Assembly (NCBI RefSeq): GCF_004116455.1
Contig: NZ_PDJU01000008.1
Span: 62,001 to 126,000, forward strand
Length of the DNA: 64,000 bases
Direction: 5' to 3'
Origin: Arcobacter sp. F155
Lineage (GTDB): Bacteria; Campylobacterota; Campylobacteria; Campylobacterales; Arcobacteraceae
Shown in pieces: positions 1 to 9,115 of this stretch. The translations under genes were made by a program, and so were the position numbers. The notes under the pieces are model-generated. The model made no database searches. It saw nothing but the letters and a program-made list of their open reading frames with translations, and was not told where the DNA came from. Each line of letters opens with the position of its first letter. The stretch's first letter is position 1.

Positions 1-1212
1 AAATTTAACAGCATTACTTAGAAGATTTTTTATAATTTGACTAATTCTATCTTTATCACTAAAGATAAAATCTAAAGAATCATCTATATGATATTTAAAC
101 TCTATATTTCTCTCTTTTACTTGTAAATTAAACATATCATAGATACTATCACTTAACTCTCTTAAATCAAGTTTATCATTGTTTAATATAATCTCACCAG
201 CTTCAAGTTTAGAAAGGTCTAAAACATCATTTATTAAAAACAGTAAATCTTTACCACACTTATTTATTATCTCTAAATTTTTAATATCCTTTTCATTTAA
301 AACGCCCCTTTTGTTTTTCATCATTACATTACTAATTACATTGATAGAGTTTAGGGGTGTTTTTAACTCATGGCTCATATTTGCCATAAAATCATCTTTT
401 GATTTATTAGCATCTTCTAGCTCTTTTTTTTGTAACTCTAATTTATCTTTTTGAATCTCTCTAATCATTGTTAGCTGTTGCATATTGATATAAGCTTCAT
501 TGATTCTTTTTGACATTTTATTAAATGTTCTTGCAAGAGTATGTAACTCATTTTTTTCTACTTTGTCTAGCTTTATTTCTATTACTTCATGACCAACAAC
601 ATCAAACTTTTTAGTTGCATCAATTATTTTGTTAAGTGGTTTGATTAAATATTTTGTTGAAAAAATCAAAAATAAGATTCCTAGAATAATCATGCTTGCT
701 AAAATATTTAAAAGTATTAAGAAAATTGACTCTTCCATATTTTTATAGATTTTATTTTCATCTATGAATAAAAAAATAAAGTAGTTCCTATCTTCAATAG
801 TAAATGCCATTCCATGGGTTAATAAACTATTAGAAAAGCTATAGCTTAAATTTGGCAATCTTATTATTGATTTAATATTCTCAATATCGCTAGAAACCAT
901 TCCATTTAAATATATAAAGCGTTGTTTTTCTTCAATAATAGAAATACCTGAGATATCTGTAGTTTGTGCTATTGCATGGGAAATACTGTTTAACTCTTTT
1001 ATATTTTTTTCTTTTGTATTCTTGATTAAAATATTTTTATATACCATCTCTATTTTAGTAAATACTCTTTCAAGTTTTCGTTTTTCATTTTTATACTCAG
1101 TAAAGATTTGAAAAAGTACAAATAAGAATACAAAAACAAAATAAGTAAGATATACTCTATTAAATAAATTTGAACCAATACTATTTCTAAATCTATCAAA
1201 AATATTTAGCAT
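1..1212 (-). CDS. Membrane sensor histidine kinase (3' part cut by window edge)
   Basis: The frame is open from an ATG at 1212 to base 1, so the C-terminal part is missing. The 404 visible residues have two membrane segments (about 18-38 and 160-185) around a periplasmic region, then a HAMP-like linker, a short coiled coil and a HisKA domain with the phospho-acceptor motif MSHELKTPLNSI near residue 280. They end in an N box of the ATPase domain (IIKNLLSNAVKF). The family autophosphorylates on His and passes phosphate to a response regulator. No partner regulator is visible upstream. The signal sensed is unknown. The Shine-Dalgarno sequence is weak (TAAGAAA next to the ATG). Confidence 0.9.
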   Translation of the reverse strand, partial: MLNIFDRFRNSIGSNLFNRVYLTYFVFVFLFVLFQIFTEYKNEKRKLERVFTKIEMVYKNILIKNTKEKNIKELNSISHAIAQTTDISGISIIEEKQRFIYLNGMVSSDIENIKSIIRLPNLSYSFSNSLLTHGMAFTIEDRNYFIFLFIDENKIYKNMEESIFLILLNILASMIILGILFLIFSTKYLIKPLNKIIDATKKFDVVGHEVIEIKLDKVEKNELHTLARTFNKMSKRINEAYINMQQLTMIREIQKDKLELQKKELEDANKSKDDFMANMSHELKTPLNSINVISNVMMKNKRGVLNEKDIKNLEIINKCGKDLLFLINDVLDLSKLEAGEIILNNDKLDLRELSDSIYDMFNLQVKERNIEFKYHIDDSLDFIFSDKDRISQIIKNLLSNAVKF

Positions 1213-1298
1213 TTTCTTAAGAACCTTAATGTTCCACTCCTTGAAAAATAACCTTACAGTTATTATATAGATAAAAAATACTATTATAGTATCATTTT

Positions 1299-1308
1299 AG
1301 AATATAAT
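1299..1308 (+). promoter_or_regulatory. Probable -10 element of the 1339 gene
   Basis: TATAAT at 1303-1308 lies about 30 bases before the ATG at 1339. The expected transcript start near 1315 leaves room for the AAAGGA ribosome site at 1327-1332 and argues against the more upstream ATG at 1324. A convincing -35 box is not seen, which is usual for Campylobacterota sigma-70 promoters. Confidence 0.45.
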
Positions 1309-1338
1309 TTTAGATGATATAAAATGAAAGGATATATT

Positions 1339-2442
1339 ATGGAAAATAGGTTTTCTGTTTTAATTATAGATGATGTTCAAGATAATATATATTCGCTAGA
1401 ACTACTTATTGAAGATTTAGATATCAATATTCACTCTGCACTTAATGCAAATGATGCAATTAATATCCTTATGAAAGAAAATATAGATTTAATACTTTGT
1501 GATATTCAAATGCCAGATATTGATGGATTTCAATTTGTTGAATATATTAAAAGAATAGAAAAACTAAAAGATATTCCTGTTATTTTTATTACTGGTATTT
1601 ATGATAAAGATTTATATCAAAAAAAAGGTTATGATTTAGGAGCTATTGAATATATCTCTAAACCAATTGATGATGTTTTATTAACCTCTAAACTTAAAGC
1701 CTATATTGAGCTTTTTAATAAAAATAAACAAATTAAATCTTCCCTTGAAAAAGCAAATAAACTTGCAGTACATAATACAAAAATGGCTAGTATCGGCGAA
1801 ATGATAGGTGTAATTTCACACCAACTAAAACAGCCTCTTAATGTACTTTCTATTTATTGTGATGATATTAAATTTGCATATCAATTTAATGAGTTAAATG
1901 ATGAAATGGTTGATGAATTTTCTCAAAATACTAAAAAACAAATCCATTATATGAGAGATACAATTGATGGTTTTCTTAGCTTTTTTAACCCAGATAAACA
2001 TAAAAATCAATTTGAAATAAAAAAAGTTATCGAAAGTACAAAAGAGTTACTTGGCTCACAAATAAAAAAAGCTAATGTAGAACTTGAAACACAACTACTT
2101 TCGAACTATCAATTAAATGGTATAGAAATGGAGTTATCACAAGTTTTAATCAACTTAATTACAAACTCAATACAAGCCTTTGAAGAAAGAGAGATAGAGA
2201 ATAGAAAGATTGAGATTATAACTTTTTCTAAAGATGAAAAAAACTATCTAATCATTAGTGATAATGCAGGTGGAATAAAAGAAGAGAATCTAGAAAAAAT
2301 ATTTGACCCATACTATACAACAAAAGAAGAAGGTACAGGAGTAGGATTATATATGGTGAAATTAGTGATTAAAAATAGTTATAATGGAAATTTAAAAATA
2401 GAAAACTCTACAGATGGTGTTAGGTTTATAATGCAGTTTTAA
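1339..2442 (+). CDS. Soluble hybrid: receiver domain fused to histidine kinase
   Basis: A receiver domain (acidic pair D11-D12, phospho-site D55 in LCDIQMPD, K108 in the SKP motif) is joined to a histidine kinase with H161 in SHQLKQPLN and an ATPase domain with DNAGGI and GTGVGLYM. There is no membrane segment, so it acts in the cytoplasm. The receiver-first order suggests that it is phosphorylated by another kinase and relays or modulates the signal. It is divergent from the membrane kinase on the other strand, a plausible partner by position only. I chose the ATG at 1339 over 1324 because AAAGGA sits seven bases ahead of it and the -10 box would leave almost no leader for 1324. Confidence 0.9.
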   Translation: MENRFSVLIIDDVQDNIYSLELLIEDLDINIHSALNANDAINILMKENIDLILCDIQMPDIDGFQFVEYIKRIEKLKDIPVIFITGIYDKDLYQKKGYDLGAIEYISKPIDDVLLTSKLKAYIELFNKNKQIKSSLEKANKLAVHNTKMASIGEMIGVISHQLKQPLNVLSIYCDDIKFAYQFNELNDEMVDEFSQNTKKQIHYMRDTIDGFLSFFNPDKHKNQFEIKKVIESTKELLGSQIKKANVELETQLLSNYQLNGIEMELSQVLINLITNSIQAFEEREIENRKIEIITFSKDEKNYLIISDNAGGIKEENLEKIFDPYYTTKEEGTGVGLYMVKLVIKNSYNGNLKIENSTDGVRFIMQF

Positions 2443-2446
2443 TCAA

Positions 2447-4042
2447 CTACTTTGGTTGATTAAACTGTAAAATAAACTCTACTTCAATACCAGCTTCTGT
2501 TTTAACAAAATTAACTGGATAATTAATATTTATAGAGTACATCTCATTATTTAATACTTCTATTACTTTAAAAAACTCTAATGGAGATTGTATTAGCATA
2601 TTTACAAGATAATCAAAGCTTACATTAGTCTCTTTAGAACTTGATTTAAAGTTTATGCTTGTTCCTTTAGGAAATAGCATTTTTATTTGCTCTGTAACAG
2701 TAATAATTGACATAAACTCATTTGATAAATAAACATCTTTATACTCTTTTGTTCCAGTCTCTTTTTTATCTTTGAAACCTTCTACATCAATAGTTGCTTT
2801 TAAAACAGGCTTTTTACTCTCTTTAAAAGTTATATTTACTTTTTCATAATCTTTTTGTAGTTCAGGTTTTATAACTTTGATATAAGTGTCTTTATTTAAC
2901 ATATTTACATCAAATAGTAATCTATCTTTATCAACTGTTAATTCAGTTAAAACCATATCATAAGGAATAACTTCTAAAGCTTTTAATACTTTAAACTCTA
3001 GTTGAGAGTTTATTTCCATATGGTTAGGAAGTATTATTTCTCGTTTGATAGGTTTTGCTTCTTCAACTTTTTTTGAAACAGTTTGAGTCGGAGTTGTTAC
3101 CTTCTTATCTTCCATTCCTAGCCATTTTTTATATGGTAAAACAAAAGCACTTCCTGCAAAAATTACAGCAAATACAGCTAGAGCTAAAACAAAGTTTCTA
3201 AATGTGTTTGTAGGTTTTGACCTTGGCTTTATAAAACTTTTATGACTATGTGTATCTTTTGATAACTCAAATAACTCTTCATCAACAGAGATTGGATGAT
3301 AAGTTGTATCAATCATAAACTCATCACTCATTTGCTGTATCTGTTCATTTGTTAAGATTTTAATATTATATAATAGTGAAATTCTTTCTATAAATATGTT
3401 TTTACTATTTGCATAAAACTCTTCAATTGTATTTTGAATAGCCTCATGTAGCTCTAAAGCATATACTTCATCAAAAAGCTTTTGACCTAATACTTCATTT
3501 TCATAAAACTTACTTTGTTTGATATCATCAAAAGCAGATAATGCAATCTTCTTATTAAATATAATTTCATTTTTTTCATTTAAAACTACACAAAAAGCTT
3601 GGTCATTAAATAGAAGTATTACTAGATTGTTGTTGCAAGGGTTTTGTTCAATATGAAGATTTAAAACATGATAAGCAGAGAAGATATAATCAACTCCACA
3701 CTTTTCAAAATAGTTTCTTGTTTCAAAAAGATTGTTTTTAGAAACAGCAATATTATAGTCATTGTTTAATACTGTTACTTCGCAATCTTTTGGTTTAGGA
3801 CTTTTCTTTTTTAATAATACAGTATCATCTGCAATTAATAGTGTTGAAATATAAGTGTTGTTTATTTCAGAGGCATGATTGTTAAGTTTTGTGGCAATGT
3901 CTCTTCCTAAGATATCATCTTTTGCAATAAAAGTAGAGCTGTTTGTTTCAATAATATCATTATTATTTAGCTTCTTATAATTGATTTTTAATTGATTAGT
4001 ATATTTTATTGCATTTATATATAATGACTCTTTAGAAAACAT
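2447..4042 (-). CDS. Membrane protein with PilM/GspL-like layout, function unknown
   Basis: The 531 residues are a cytoplasmic half of about 280 residues, one membrane segment (282-303) and a periplasmic half of about 200 residues. The first half has strand patterns reminiscent of actin-like PilM or GspL domains (for example LVILLFNDQAFCVVLNEKNE). The last half contains two sections that could be ferredoxin-like folds as in PilN/PilO. No catalytic motif is visible. It lies downstream of the acyltransferase and miaB, a position held in Campylobacter by an uncharacterised protein as I recall. The pilus-assembly resemblance is inference; the safest name is hypothetical membrane protein. Confidence 0.75.
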   Translation of the reverse strand: MFSKESLYINAIKYTNQLKINYKKLNNNDIIETNSSTFIAKDDILGRDIATKLNNHASEINNTYISTLLIADDTVLLKKKSPKPKDCEVTVLNNDYNIAVSKNNLFETRNYFEKCGVDYIFSAYHVLNLHIEQNPCNNNLVILLFNDQAFCVVLNEKNEIIFNKKIALSAFDDIKQSKFYENEVLGQKLFDEVYALELHEAIQNTIEEFYANSKNIFIERISLLYNIKILTNEQIQQMSDEFMIDTTYHPISVDEELFELSKDTHSHKSFIKPRSKPTNTFRNFVLALAVFAVIFAGSAFVLPYKKWLGMEDKKVTTPTQTVSKKVEEAKPIKREIILPNHMEINSQLEFKVLKALEVIPYDMVLTELTVDKDRLLFDVNMLNKDTYIKVIKPELQKDYEKVNITFKESKKPVLKATIDVEGFKDKKETGTKEYKDVYLSNEFMSIITVTEQIKMLFPKGTSINFKSSSKETNVSFDYLVNMLIQSPLEFFKVIEVLNNEMYSININYPVNFVKTEAGIEVEFILQFNQPK

Positions 4043-4057
4043 TTTAAACTTTAACCC

Positions 4058-4681
4058 CTATCTCATGGCATTTACTAACATTTTTTCTTTTATATACTCT
4101 TTTGCTTCATCCATTTCTAAATCATTTACAGAAAATGGTTCAGATACATAAAAATCTATTATACCAAAAGGTTTAGGTATAACAAATCTATCCCAAGATT
4201 TTAATTGCCAATAAGATTTTGGAACAGCATTTAAAGATACTATTCTAGTATTTGTTTTCTTTGAAATAGCTACAATCCCATCTGCGATAGAAAACCTAGG
4301 ACCACGTGGTCCATCAGGAGTAATTGCAACATCAGTTCCAGCTTTTAACTCTTTTAGAGCATTTTTTAAAGCTTTAATTCCGCCCTTTGATGAAGATCCA
4401 GGAATACCACCTACTCCTAGATACTCACATACTTTTTTTATTATTAGTCCATCTTTATGTTCACTAACAATGACTTTTACTCTTCCATTTTTTCTAAAGT
4501 TTCTGTAGTTTAATGGTTGCATTAATAAATCCCCATGCCACATGGCAATTATCAATGTCTCATCCTCAGAAACTTTACTATAATGAAAGTTTTTCTTTGA
4601 TGTTAGATAGATAAACCTAACTATAAGCTGTAAAAAAGAAGGTGCTATTTTAGTAAGAAAATAGTTCTTTAAACTTTTCAT
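4058..4681 (-). CDS. DUF374 lysophospholipid/lipid A-type acyltransferase family protein
   Basis: The 207 residues carry the DUF374 signature: a WHGD block at 48-51 (the HxxxD-like catalytic site of glycerolipid acyltransferases is altered in this family), GSSSKGG, and the ITPDGPRGP block near 120. An N-terminal hydrophobic stretch (about 12-27) suggests attachment to the inner membrane. The likely role is transfer of an acyl chain to a lipid or lipid A precursor, which is inferred from the family. Its start overlaps the last base of the miaB stop codon, so translation is probably coupled. Confidence 0.85.
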   Translation of the reverse strand: MKSLKNYFLTKIAPSFLQLIVRFIYLTSKKNFHYSKVSEDETLIIAMWHGDLLMQPLNYRNFRKNGRVKVIVSEHKDGLIIKKVCEYLGVGGIPGSSSKGGIKALKNALKELKAGTDVAITPDGPRGPRFSIADGIVAISKKTNTRIVSLNAVPKSYWQLKSWDRFVIPKPFGIIDFYVSEPFSVNDLEMDEAKEYIKEKMLVNAMR

Positions 4682-5994
4682 TATTCTACAATTTCACCTT
4701 TAAGTGCAGTTCTAGTTGCACCAGTTATTTTTACTTTAACAATTTTTCCTAATAGCTCATCACTACCTTTTACAAATACTTGACAATAGTTATCTGTAAA
4801 TCCAGCAATCTCACCATTTGGTTTTAATGATTCAAATAAAACCTCTACAGTTTTTCCAACATTTGAATCCATTAGTTCACTTTGATGTAACTTGTGAAGT
4901 TCAATTACTTCTGTAAGTCTTGCACTTCCAATCTCATCTTCAATTTCTAAATCTTTAAATTCTAAAGCTTTAGTGTTTGGTCTTGGAGAGTATTTGAAGT
5001 TAAAGATTTGATCAAAACGAACTTGCTTGATTACATCAATTGTATCTTCGAAATCTTCTTGAGACTCACCAGGGAAAGCTACAATGATATCTGTTGTAAT
5101 TCTAACATTAGGAACTAAATCTCTAATTTTCTTAGCTCTATTTAAAAACCACTCTTTTGTATATCCTCTTTTCATAGCTTTTAATACTTTAGTAGAACCA
5201 CTTTGTAAAGGCATATGAATACATTTAGATATTTTTGGATTTTTTGCAAACTCTTCAATAAACTCATCATCCATATGTAATGGGTGTGGAGAAGTAAATC
5301 TAATTCTCTCTAAACCTTCTACTTTAGAAACCTCTTGTAAAAGTCTAGTAAAGTTAGTTTTTTCTCTACCATCAGAGAACCTTCTTCCATAAGAGTTTAC
5401 ATTTTGACCTAATAAAGTTACTTCTTTTGCACCCTTTGCCACATCTTTTTGAACTTGTTCTACAATCATTTCAGGTGGAATAGAGATTTCATCACCTCTT
5501 GTTGCAGGAACGATACAATAAGTACACTCTTTATCACATCCAATAGAAATATTCACAGATGTTTTATATAAGGAATTAGAATTTTGTGCAAACTGGTAAG
5601 TTGAGTCATCATAGTCAATATCAATCTCAACTGAACCTTTTTTATCAACTACATCTTTGATTTTTGAAATATTTCTAGCTCCAACTACGAAATCTACATA
5701 TGGAGCTCTTTTTATAATATCTTGACCTAAGTGTGAAGCTGTGCACCCACAAACTCCAATCTTAGCATCTTTTTTCTTTTTAATATTAAATTGTCCAATC
5801 TCTGAAAACAGCTTTTGAACAGGTTTTTCTCTTACTGAACAGGTATTAATAATAATTAAATCAGCATCTTCCATCTGATCTGTTGTTGTATAATTTTTAT
5901 GTTCTTTTAGTTCAGCAATTATATGTTGGCTATCAGTGTCATTCATTTGACACCCTAGCGTTTGTATAAATAGTTTTTTTTCTTGGTTACTCAT
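4681..5994 (-). CDS. miaB: tRNA-2-methylthio-N6-dimethylallyladenosine synthase MiaB
   Basis: This is a full-length (437 residue) methylthiotransferase that adds a methylthio group to i6A37 of tRNAs reading UNN codons. The N-terminal MTTase domain has cluster cysteines C15, C52 and C84 (TLGCQMN, NTCSVRE, CGCTAS). The radical SAM domain has CDKECTYC (C153, C157, C160), and a TRAM domain ends the protein. NTCSVRE and the ATRGDE sequence after the radical SAM cysteines distinguish it from RimO, which is encoded separately at 51346. It follows the HP0268-type gene and overlaps the acyltransferase gene. Confidence 0.97.
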   Translation of the reverse strand: MSNQEKKLFIQTLGCQMNDTDSQHIIAELKEHKNYTTTDQMEDADLIIINTCSVREKPVQKLFSEIGQFNIKKKKDAKIGVCGCTASHLGQDIIKRAPYVDFVVGARNISKIKDVVDKKGSVEIDIDYDDSTYQFAQNSNSLYKTSVNISIGCDKECTYCIVPATRGDEISIPPEMIVEQVQKDVAKGAKEVTLLGQNVNSYGRRFSDGREKTNFTRLLQEVSKVEGLERIRFTSPHPLHMDDEFIEEFAKNPKISKCIHMPLQSGSTKVLKAMKRGYTKEWFLNRAKKIRDLVPNVRITTDIIVAFPGESQEDFEDTIDVIKQVRFDQIFNFKYSPRPNTKALEFKDLEIEDEIGSARLTEVIELHKLHQSELMDSNVGKTVEVLFESLKPNGEIAGFTDNYCQVFVKGSDELLGKIVKVKITGATRTALKGEIVE

Positions 5995-6015
5995 TTATTT
6001 TTATTCACTTTATTA

Positions 6016-6258
6016 TTATAAAGCATGTACCTCATACATGTACTCATCATCAGCAAGTCCGTATTTAACTTCTCTGAAATATACGTTATAACCCTCATCT
6101 TCTAACGCATCAACTAAAGACATCATATCTTTGTGAGAGTTGTCTCTATCAAAATAGAATATTTTTTCACCGCTTTTATTTAACTCTTCTTTAATCTTAT
6201 CAAGTTGAACTTTTTTTGGCTTTTCAGTAAGTTCATTTCTTGCAAATAATAATTCCAT
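6016..6258 (-). CDS. HP0268-family small protein, reported nuclease family
   Basis: An 80-residue protein starting MELLFARNELTEKPKKVQ and ending in a DEYMYEVHAL tail. Length, sequence character and position (directly before miaB and divergent from nusA) match the Campylobacterota-specific HP0268 family. The Helicobacter pylori member has been described as a small SMR-like fold protein with nicking and RNase activity; that activity is known for the relative, not shown here. Conserved D39 in YFDRDNSH may be functionally important. GGTAATTAA precedes the ATG. Confidence 0.8.
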   Translation of the reverse strand: MELLFARNELTEKPKKVQLDKIKEELNKSGEKIFYFDRDNSHKDMMSLVDALEDEGYNVYFREVKYGLADDEYMYEVHAL

Positions 6259-6408
6259 TTAATTACCTTTTTGTTTTTAATTAGCTAAATAGTTTATCTT
6301 AAAGTTGCTTTAATTTGTATAAAAGAACTTTTTGATATAATATTGTTCTATTCCACATTGAAAATCAAAAAACATCACATTTCAATGTTAAAAAAAGAAG
6401 GTAATTTA

Positions 6409-7575
6409 ATGGATAAAATTATTGATATATTGGATTCTATTGCCTATGAAAAAGGCCTAAAAGTAGAAGAAGTTGAAACAGCTTTAAAAGAAGCGTTAAT
6501 CAAAACTGCCGAAAAAATGGTAGATGAGACGTTAACATTTGATGCAAATATAGATAGAGAAAATAAAAAATTAGAGCTTTCACAAAAAGTAGAAGTTGTA
6601 CCAGATGGAGATAGTAGATCTTTAGGACTTGACGAAGAAGGAAACAGTATTAACCCTGAAAACTTCATTGAGTTAAGTGAAGCACAAGAGATTGATCCTG
6701 ACTTAGAAGTTGGAGATACAGTTGATTATGACCTAGAGTTTGAAAACATGGGAAGAAATGCTGCAACAATCTTACATAGTAACTTTGAATACAAAGTTCA
6801 AAGATATTTAGAAGAGACTTTAGTTAGTAAATATAAAAATAAAATTGGAAAAACTATTAACGGTACAGTAACTAGAGTTGACAGACAAGAGAATACTTTT
6901 GTTGAGATTGGGGAAGTAAAAGGTATGCTTCCAAGAAAATCTAGAATTAAAGGTGAGTTCTTTAAAGTTGGAGATACAGTTAAAGCTGTAGTAAAAGCTG
7001 TAAATATTGATAAAGCAAATGGTTTAATCATTGAACTATCAAGAACTGCACCTAAATTTTTAGAATCACTTTTAAGAGCAGAAGTTCCTGAATTAAAAGA
7101 TGAAATTATCTCTATTGAAGCAAGTGCTAGAATTCCAGGAAGTAGAGCTAAAATCGCTTTAACTACAACTGATCCATCTGTTGACCCAATTGGTTCAATT
7201 GTTGGGGTAAAAGGTGTTAGAATTTCTGCTGTTTCTGCACAATTACATGGAGAGAATATTGATTGTGTTGAGTATTCAGCAATTCCTGAAATGTTTATTT
7301 CAAGAGCATTATCTCCTGCTATTATTCAAAGTGTAAAAATTGAAAAACCAGCAGATGGAAATGACAAAGGTAAAGCAGTAGTTACAATTCCAAGTGACCA
7401 AAAGTCAAAAGCAATTGGTAAAGCTGGTTTAAATATCAGACTTGCATCAATGTTAACTAGATATGAAATTGAGCTTGTAGAAGTTGGTGGTTCAACTACT
7501 GCGACATCAAGTTCAGATAACCAAGAAGTTGAAAAAACAACAGATACTGCAAGCTTAGAGGCATTATTTAAGTAA
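6409..7575 (+). CDS. nusA: Transcription termination/antitermination factor NusA
   Basis: NusA binds RNA polymerase and nascent RNA and modulates pausing, termination and antitermination. The 388-residue product has the N-terminal polymerase-binding domain, an S1 domain (about 135-200), and two KH domains including IPGSRAKIAL, DPIGSIVGVKGVRI and SKAIGKAGLNIRLAS. It lacks the C-terminal acidic repeats of E. coli NusA, as is usual in this phylum. An upstream in-frame ATG at 6343 exists, but the start at 6409 has AGAAGG seven bases ahead and matches the family N-terminus (MDKIIDILDS). Its stop codon overlaps the cysS start. Confidence 0.96.
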   Translation: MDKIIDILDSIAYEKGLKVEEVETALKEALIKTAEKMVDETLTFDANIDRENKKLELSQKVEVVPDGDSRSLGLDEEGNSINPENFIELSEAQEIDPDLEVGDTVDYDLEFENMGRNAATILHSNFEYKVQRYLEETLVSKYKNKIGKTINGTVTRVDRQENTFVEIGEVKGMLPRKSRIKGEFFKVGDTVKAVVKAVNIDKANGLIIELSRTAPKFLESLLRAEVPELKDEIISIEASARIPGSRAKIALTTTDPSVDPIGSIVGVKGVRISAVSAQLHGENIDCVEYSAIPEMFISRALSPAIIQSVKIEKPADGNDKGKAVVTIPSDQKSKAIGKAGLNIRLASMLTRYEIELVEVGGSTTATSSSDNQEVEKTTDTASLEALFK

Positions 7576-8975
7576 TGGCACTATTTGTTTATGACTCAGT
7601 AAAAAAAGAGAAAATTGAGTTTCAACCAATAAAAAATAATGACGTAAAAGTTTACGTTTGCGGACCTACAGTGTATGATGATTCACACTTAGGTCACGCA
7701 AGATCTGCAATTGCCTTTGATATACTACACAGAACACTAAAAGCAAATAACTACAATGTTACTATGACTAAAAACTTCACTGATATTGACGATAAAATCA
7801 TCAAAAAAATGAATGATACAAATAAGTCATTAGAAGAAGTTACAAACCACTATATAGATGCATACAAAAATGATATGCAAATTTTAAATATTTTAGATAA
7901 TACTTTAGAACCAAAAGCAACACAAAATCTTGATGTGATGATTGAAATGATTGAGGACCTAATTTCAAAAGACATAGCCTATTCTACAAGTGATGGGGTA
8001 TATTTTGATGTTTCAAAAGATGAAGCTTATGGTTCTTTATCAAAAAGAGCAAGTGATGAAAACTCACAAGCAAGAGTTGAAGCAAATACTGAAAAAAGAA
8101 ATCCAAATGATTTTGCCCTTTGGAAATTTGAAAAAGAGAATGATGTAAGTTTTGAAGCTGCATTTGGAAAAGGAAGACCTGGTTGGCACATTGAGTGTTC
8201 TGCTATGATTAATAAACATCTTGCATATAAAGATGAGCCTTTCCAAATTGATATTCACGGTGGAGGAGCTGACCTTCTATTCCCTCACCATGAAAATGAA
8301 GCTGCACAAACAAGATGTTCATCAAAAGCTTCTTTAGCAAAATATTGGATGCACAATGGTTTTGTAACAATTGATGGAGAGAAAATGAGTAAATCATTAG
8401 GAAACTCATTTTTCTTAAAAGATATTGTTAAATCATACTCAGGAGAAGTTATAAGATTTTATCTTTTAACAGCTCAATATAGAACAAACTTCAACTTCAA
8501 TGAAGAGGATTTAATTGCCTCTAAAAAAAGACTTGATAAGTTCTATAGAGTTAAAAAAAGAGTTTATGGTTTAGGGAAATCTGCTGTAAATAAAGAGCTT
8601 AAAGAGAATATTCTAAAAGCTTTAAATGATGATTTAAATACTCCAAAAGCAATCTCAGTAATTGATGAATATATTAATTCAGCAAATGAGACTTTAGACA
8701 AAGAACCAAAAAATAAAAATATCAAAAAAGAACTAGTTTCAAGTTTTGAATTTATAAATGACGTATTAGGAATTGGATTTAATGATGCATATACATATTT
8801 CCAATTTGGTGTGTCACAAGAAGATATTGAGAAAATTGAACAATTAATCTCACAAAGAACTGAAGCTAAAAAAAATAAAGATTTCGAGACTGCTGATAAA
8901 ATTAGAGAAGAGATTTCTTCATTAGATGTGTCTATTATGGATACTCCTAATGGAACAGTATGGGAAAAGCATTAA
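7575..8975 (+). CDS. cysS: Cysteinyl-tRNA synthetase
   Basis: A class I aminoacyl-tRNA synthetase (466 residues) charging tRNA-Cys. Visible hallmarks are the zinc ligand C29 in VCGPTVYD, the HIGH-type motif HLGH (38-41), further zinc-site residues in GWHIECSAM and HHENE, and KMSKS at 270-274. The start codon shares its A with the nusA stop (TAATG), indicating translational coupling. The C-terminal helical domain with AKKNKDFETADKIREE is typical of CysS. Confidence 0.97.
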   Translation: MALFVYDSVKKEKIEFQPIKNNDVKVYVCGPTVYDDSHLGHARSAIAFDILHRTLKANNYNVTMTKNFTDIDDKIIKKMNDTNKSLEEVTNHYIDAYKNDMQILNILDNTLEPKATQNLDVMIEMIEDLISKDIAYSTSDGVYFDVSKDEAYGSLSKRASDENSQARVEANTEKRNPNDFALWKFEKENDVSFEAAFGKGRPGWHIECSAMINKHLAYKDEPFQIDIHGGGADLLFPHHENEAAQTRCSSKASLAKYWMHNGFVTIDGEKMSKSLGNSFFLKDIVKSYSGEVIRFYLLTAQYRTNFNFNEEDLIASKKRLDKFYRVKKRVYGLGKSAVNKELKENILKALNDDLNTPKAISVIDEYINSANETLDKEPKNKNIKKELVSSFEFINDVLGIGFNDAYTYFQFGVSQEDIEKIEQLISQRTEAKKNKDFETADKIREEISSLDVSIMDTPNGTVWEKH

Positions 8976-9030
8976 GCTTTTTCCATAAACTTAAAATTAC
9001 ATTACTGCTACAAAACTAAACATTTTTACA

Positions 9031-9047
9031 TTGCTATTTTATTGCTA
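9031..9047 (+). repeat. Short direct repeats upstream of the lactate permease
   Basis: TTGCTA occurs at 9031-9036 and again at 9042-9047, exactly 11 bases apart (about one helical turn), with a related CTGCTA at 9005-9010. This 140-base gap between cysS and the permease otherwise holds a promoter-like AT-rich stretch and the AGAAGGAG ribosome site near 9102. The repeats could be an activator or repressor site; this is inference. Confidence 0.35.
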
Positions 9048-9115
9048 CGATTGAATATCATACAAATGTCACAACTTCTTTTTATCATTAACTATATATT
9101 ATAGAAGGAGTCACT

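Noticed and set aside
8961-8984. Terminator at the end of cysS
   Set aside because: GGAAAAGC/GCTTTTTCC can pair across the stop codon, but no U-run follows, so I do not call it a terminator.
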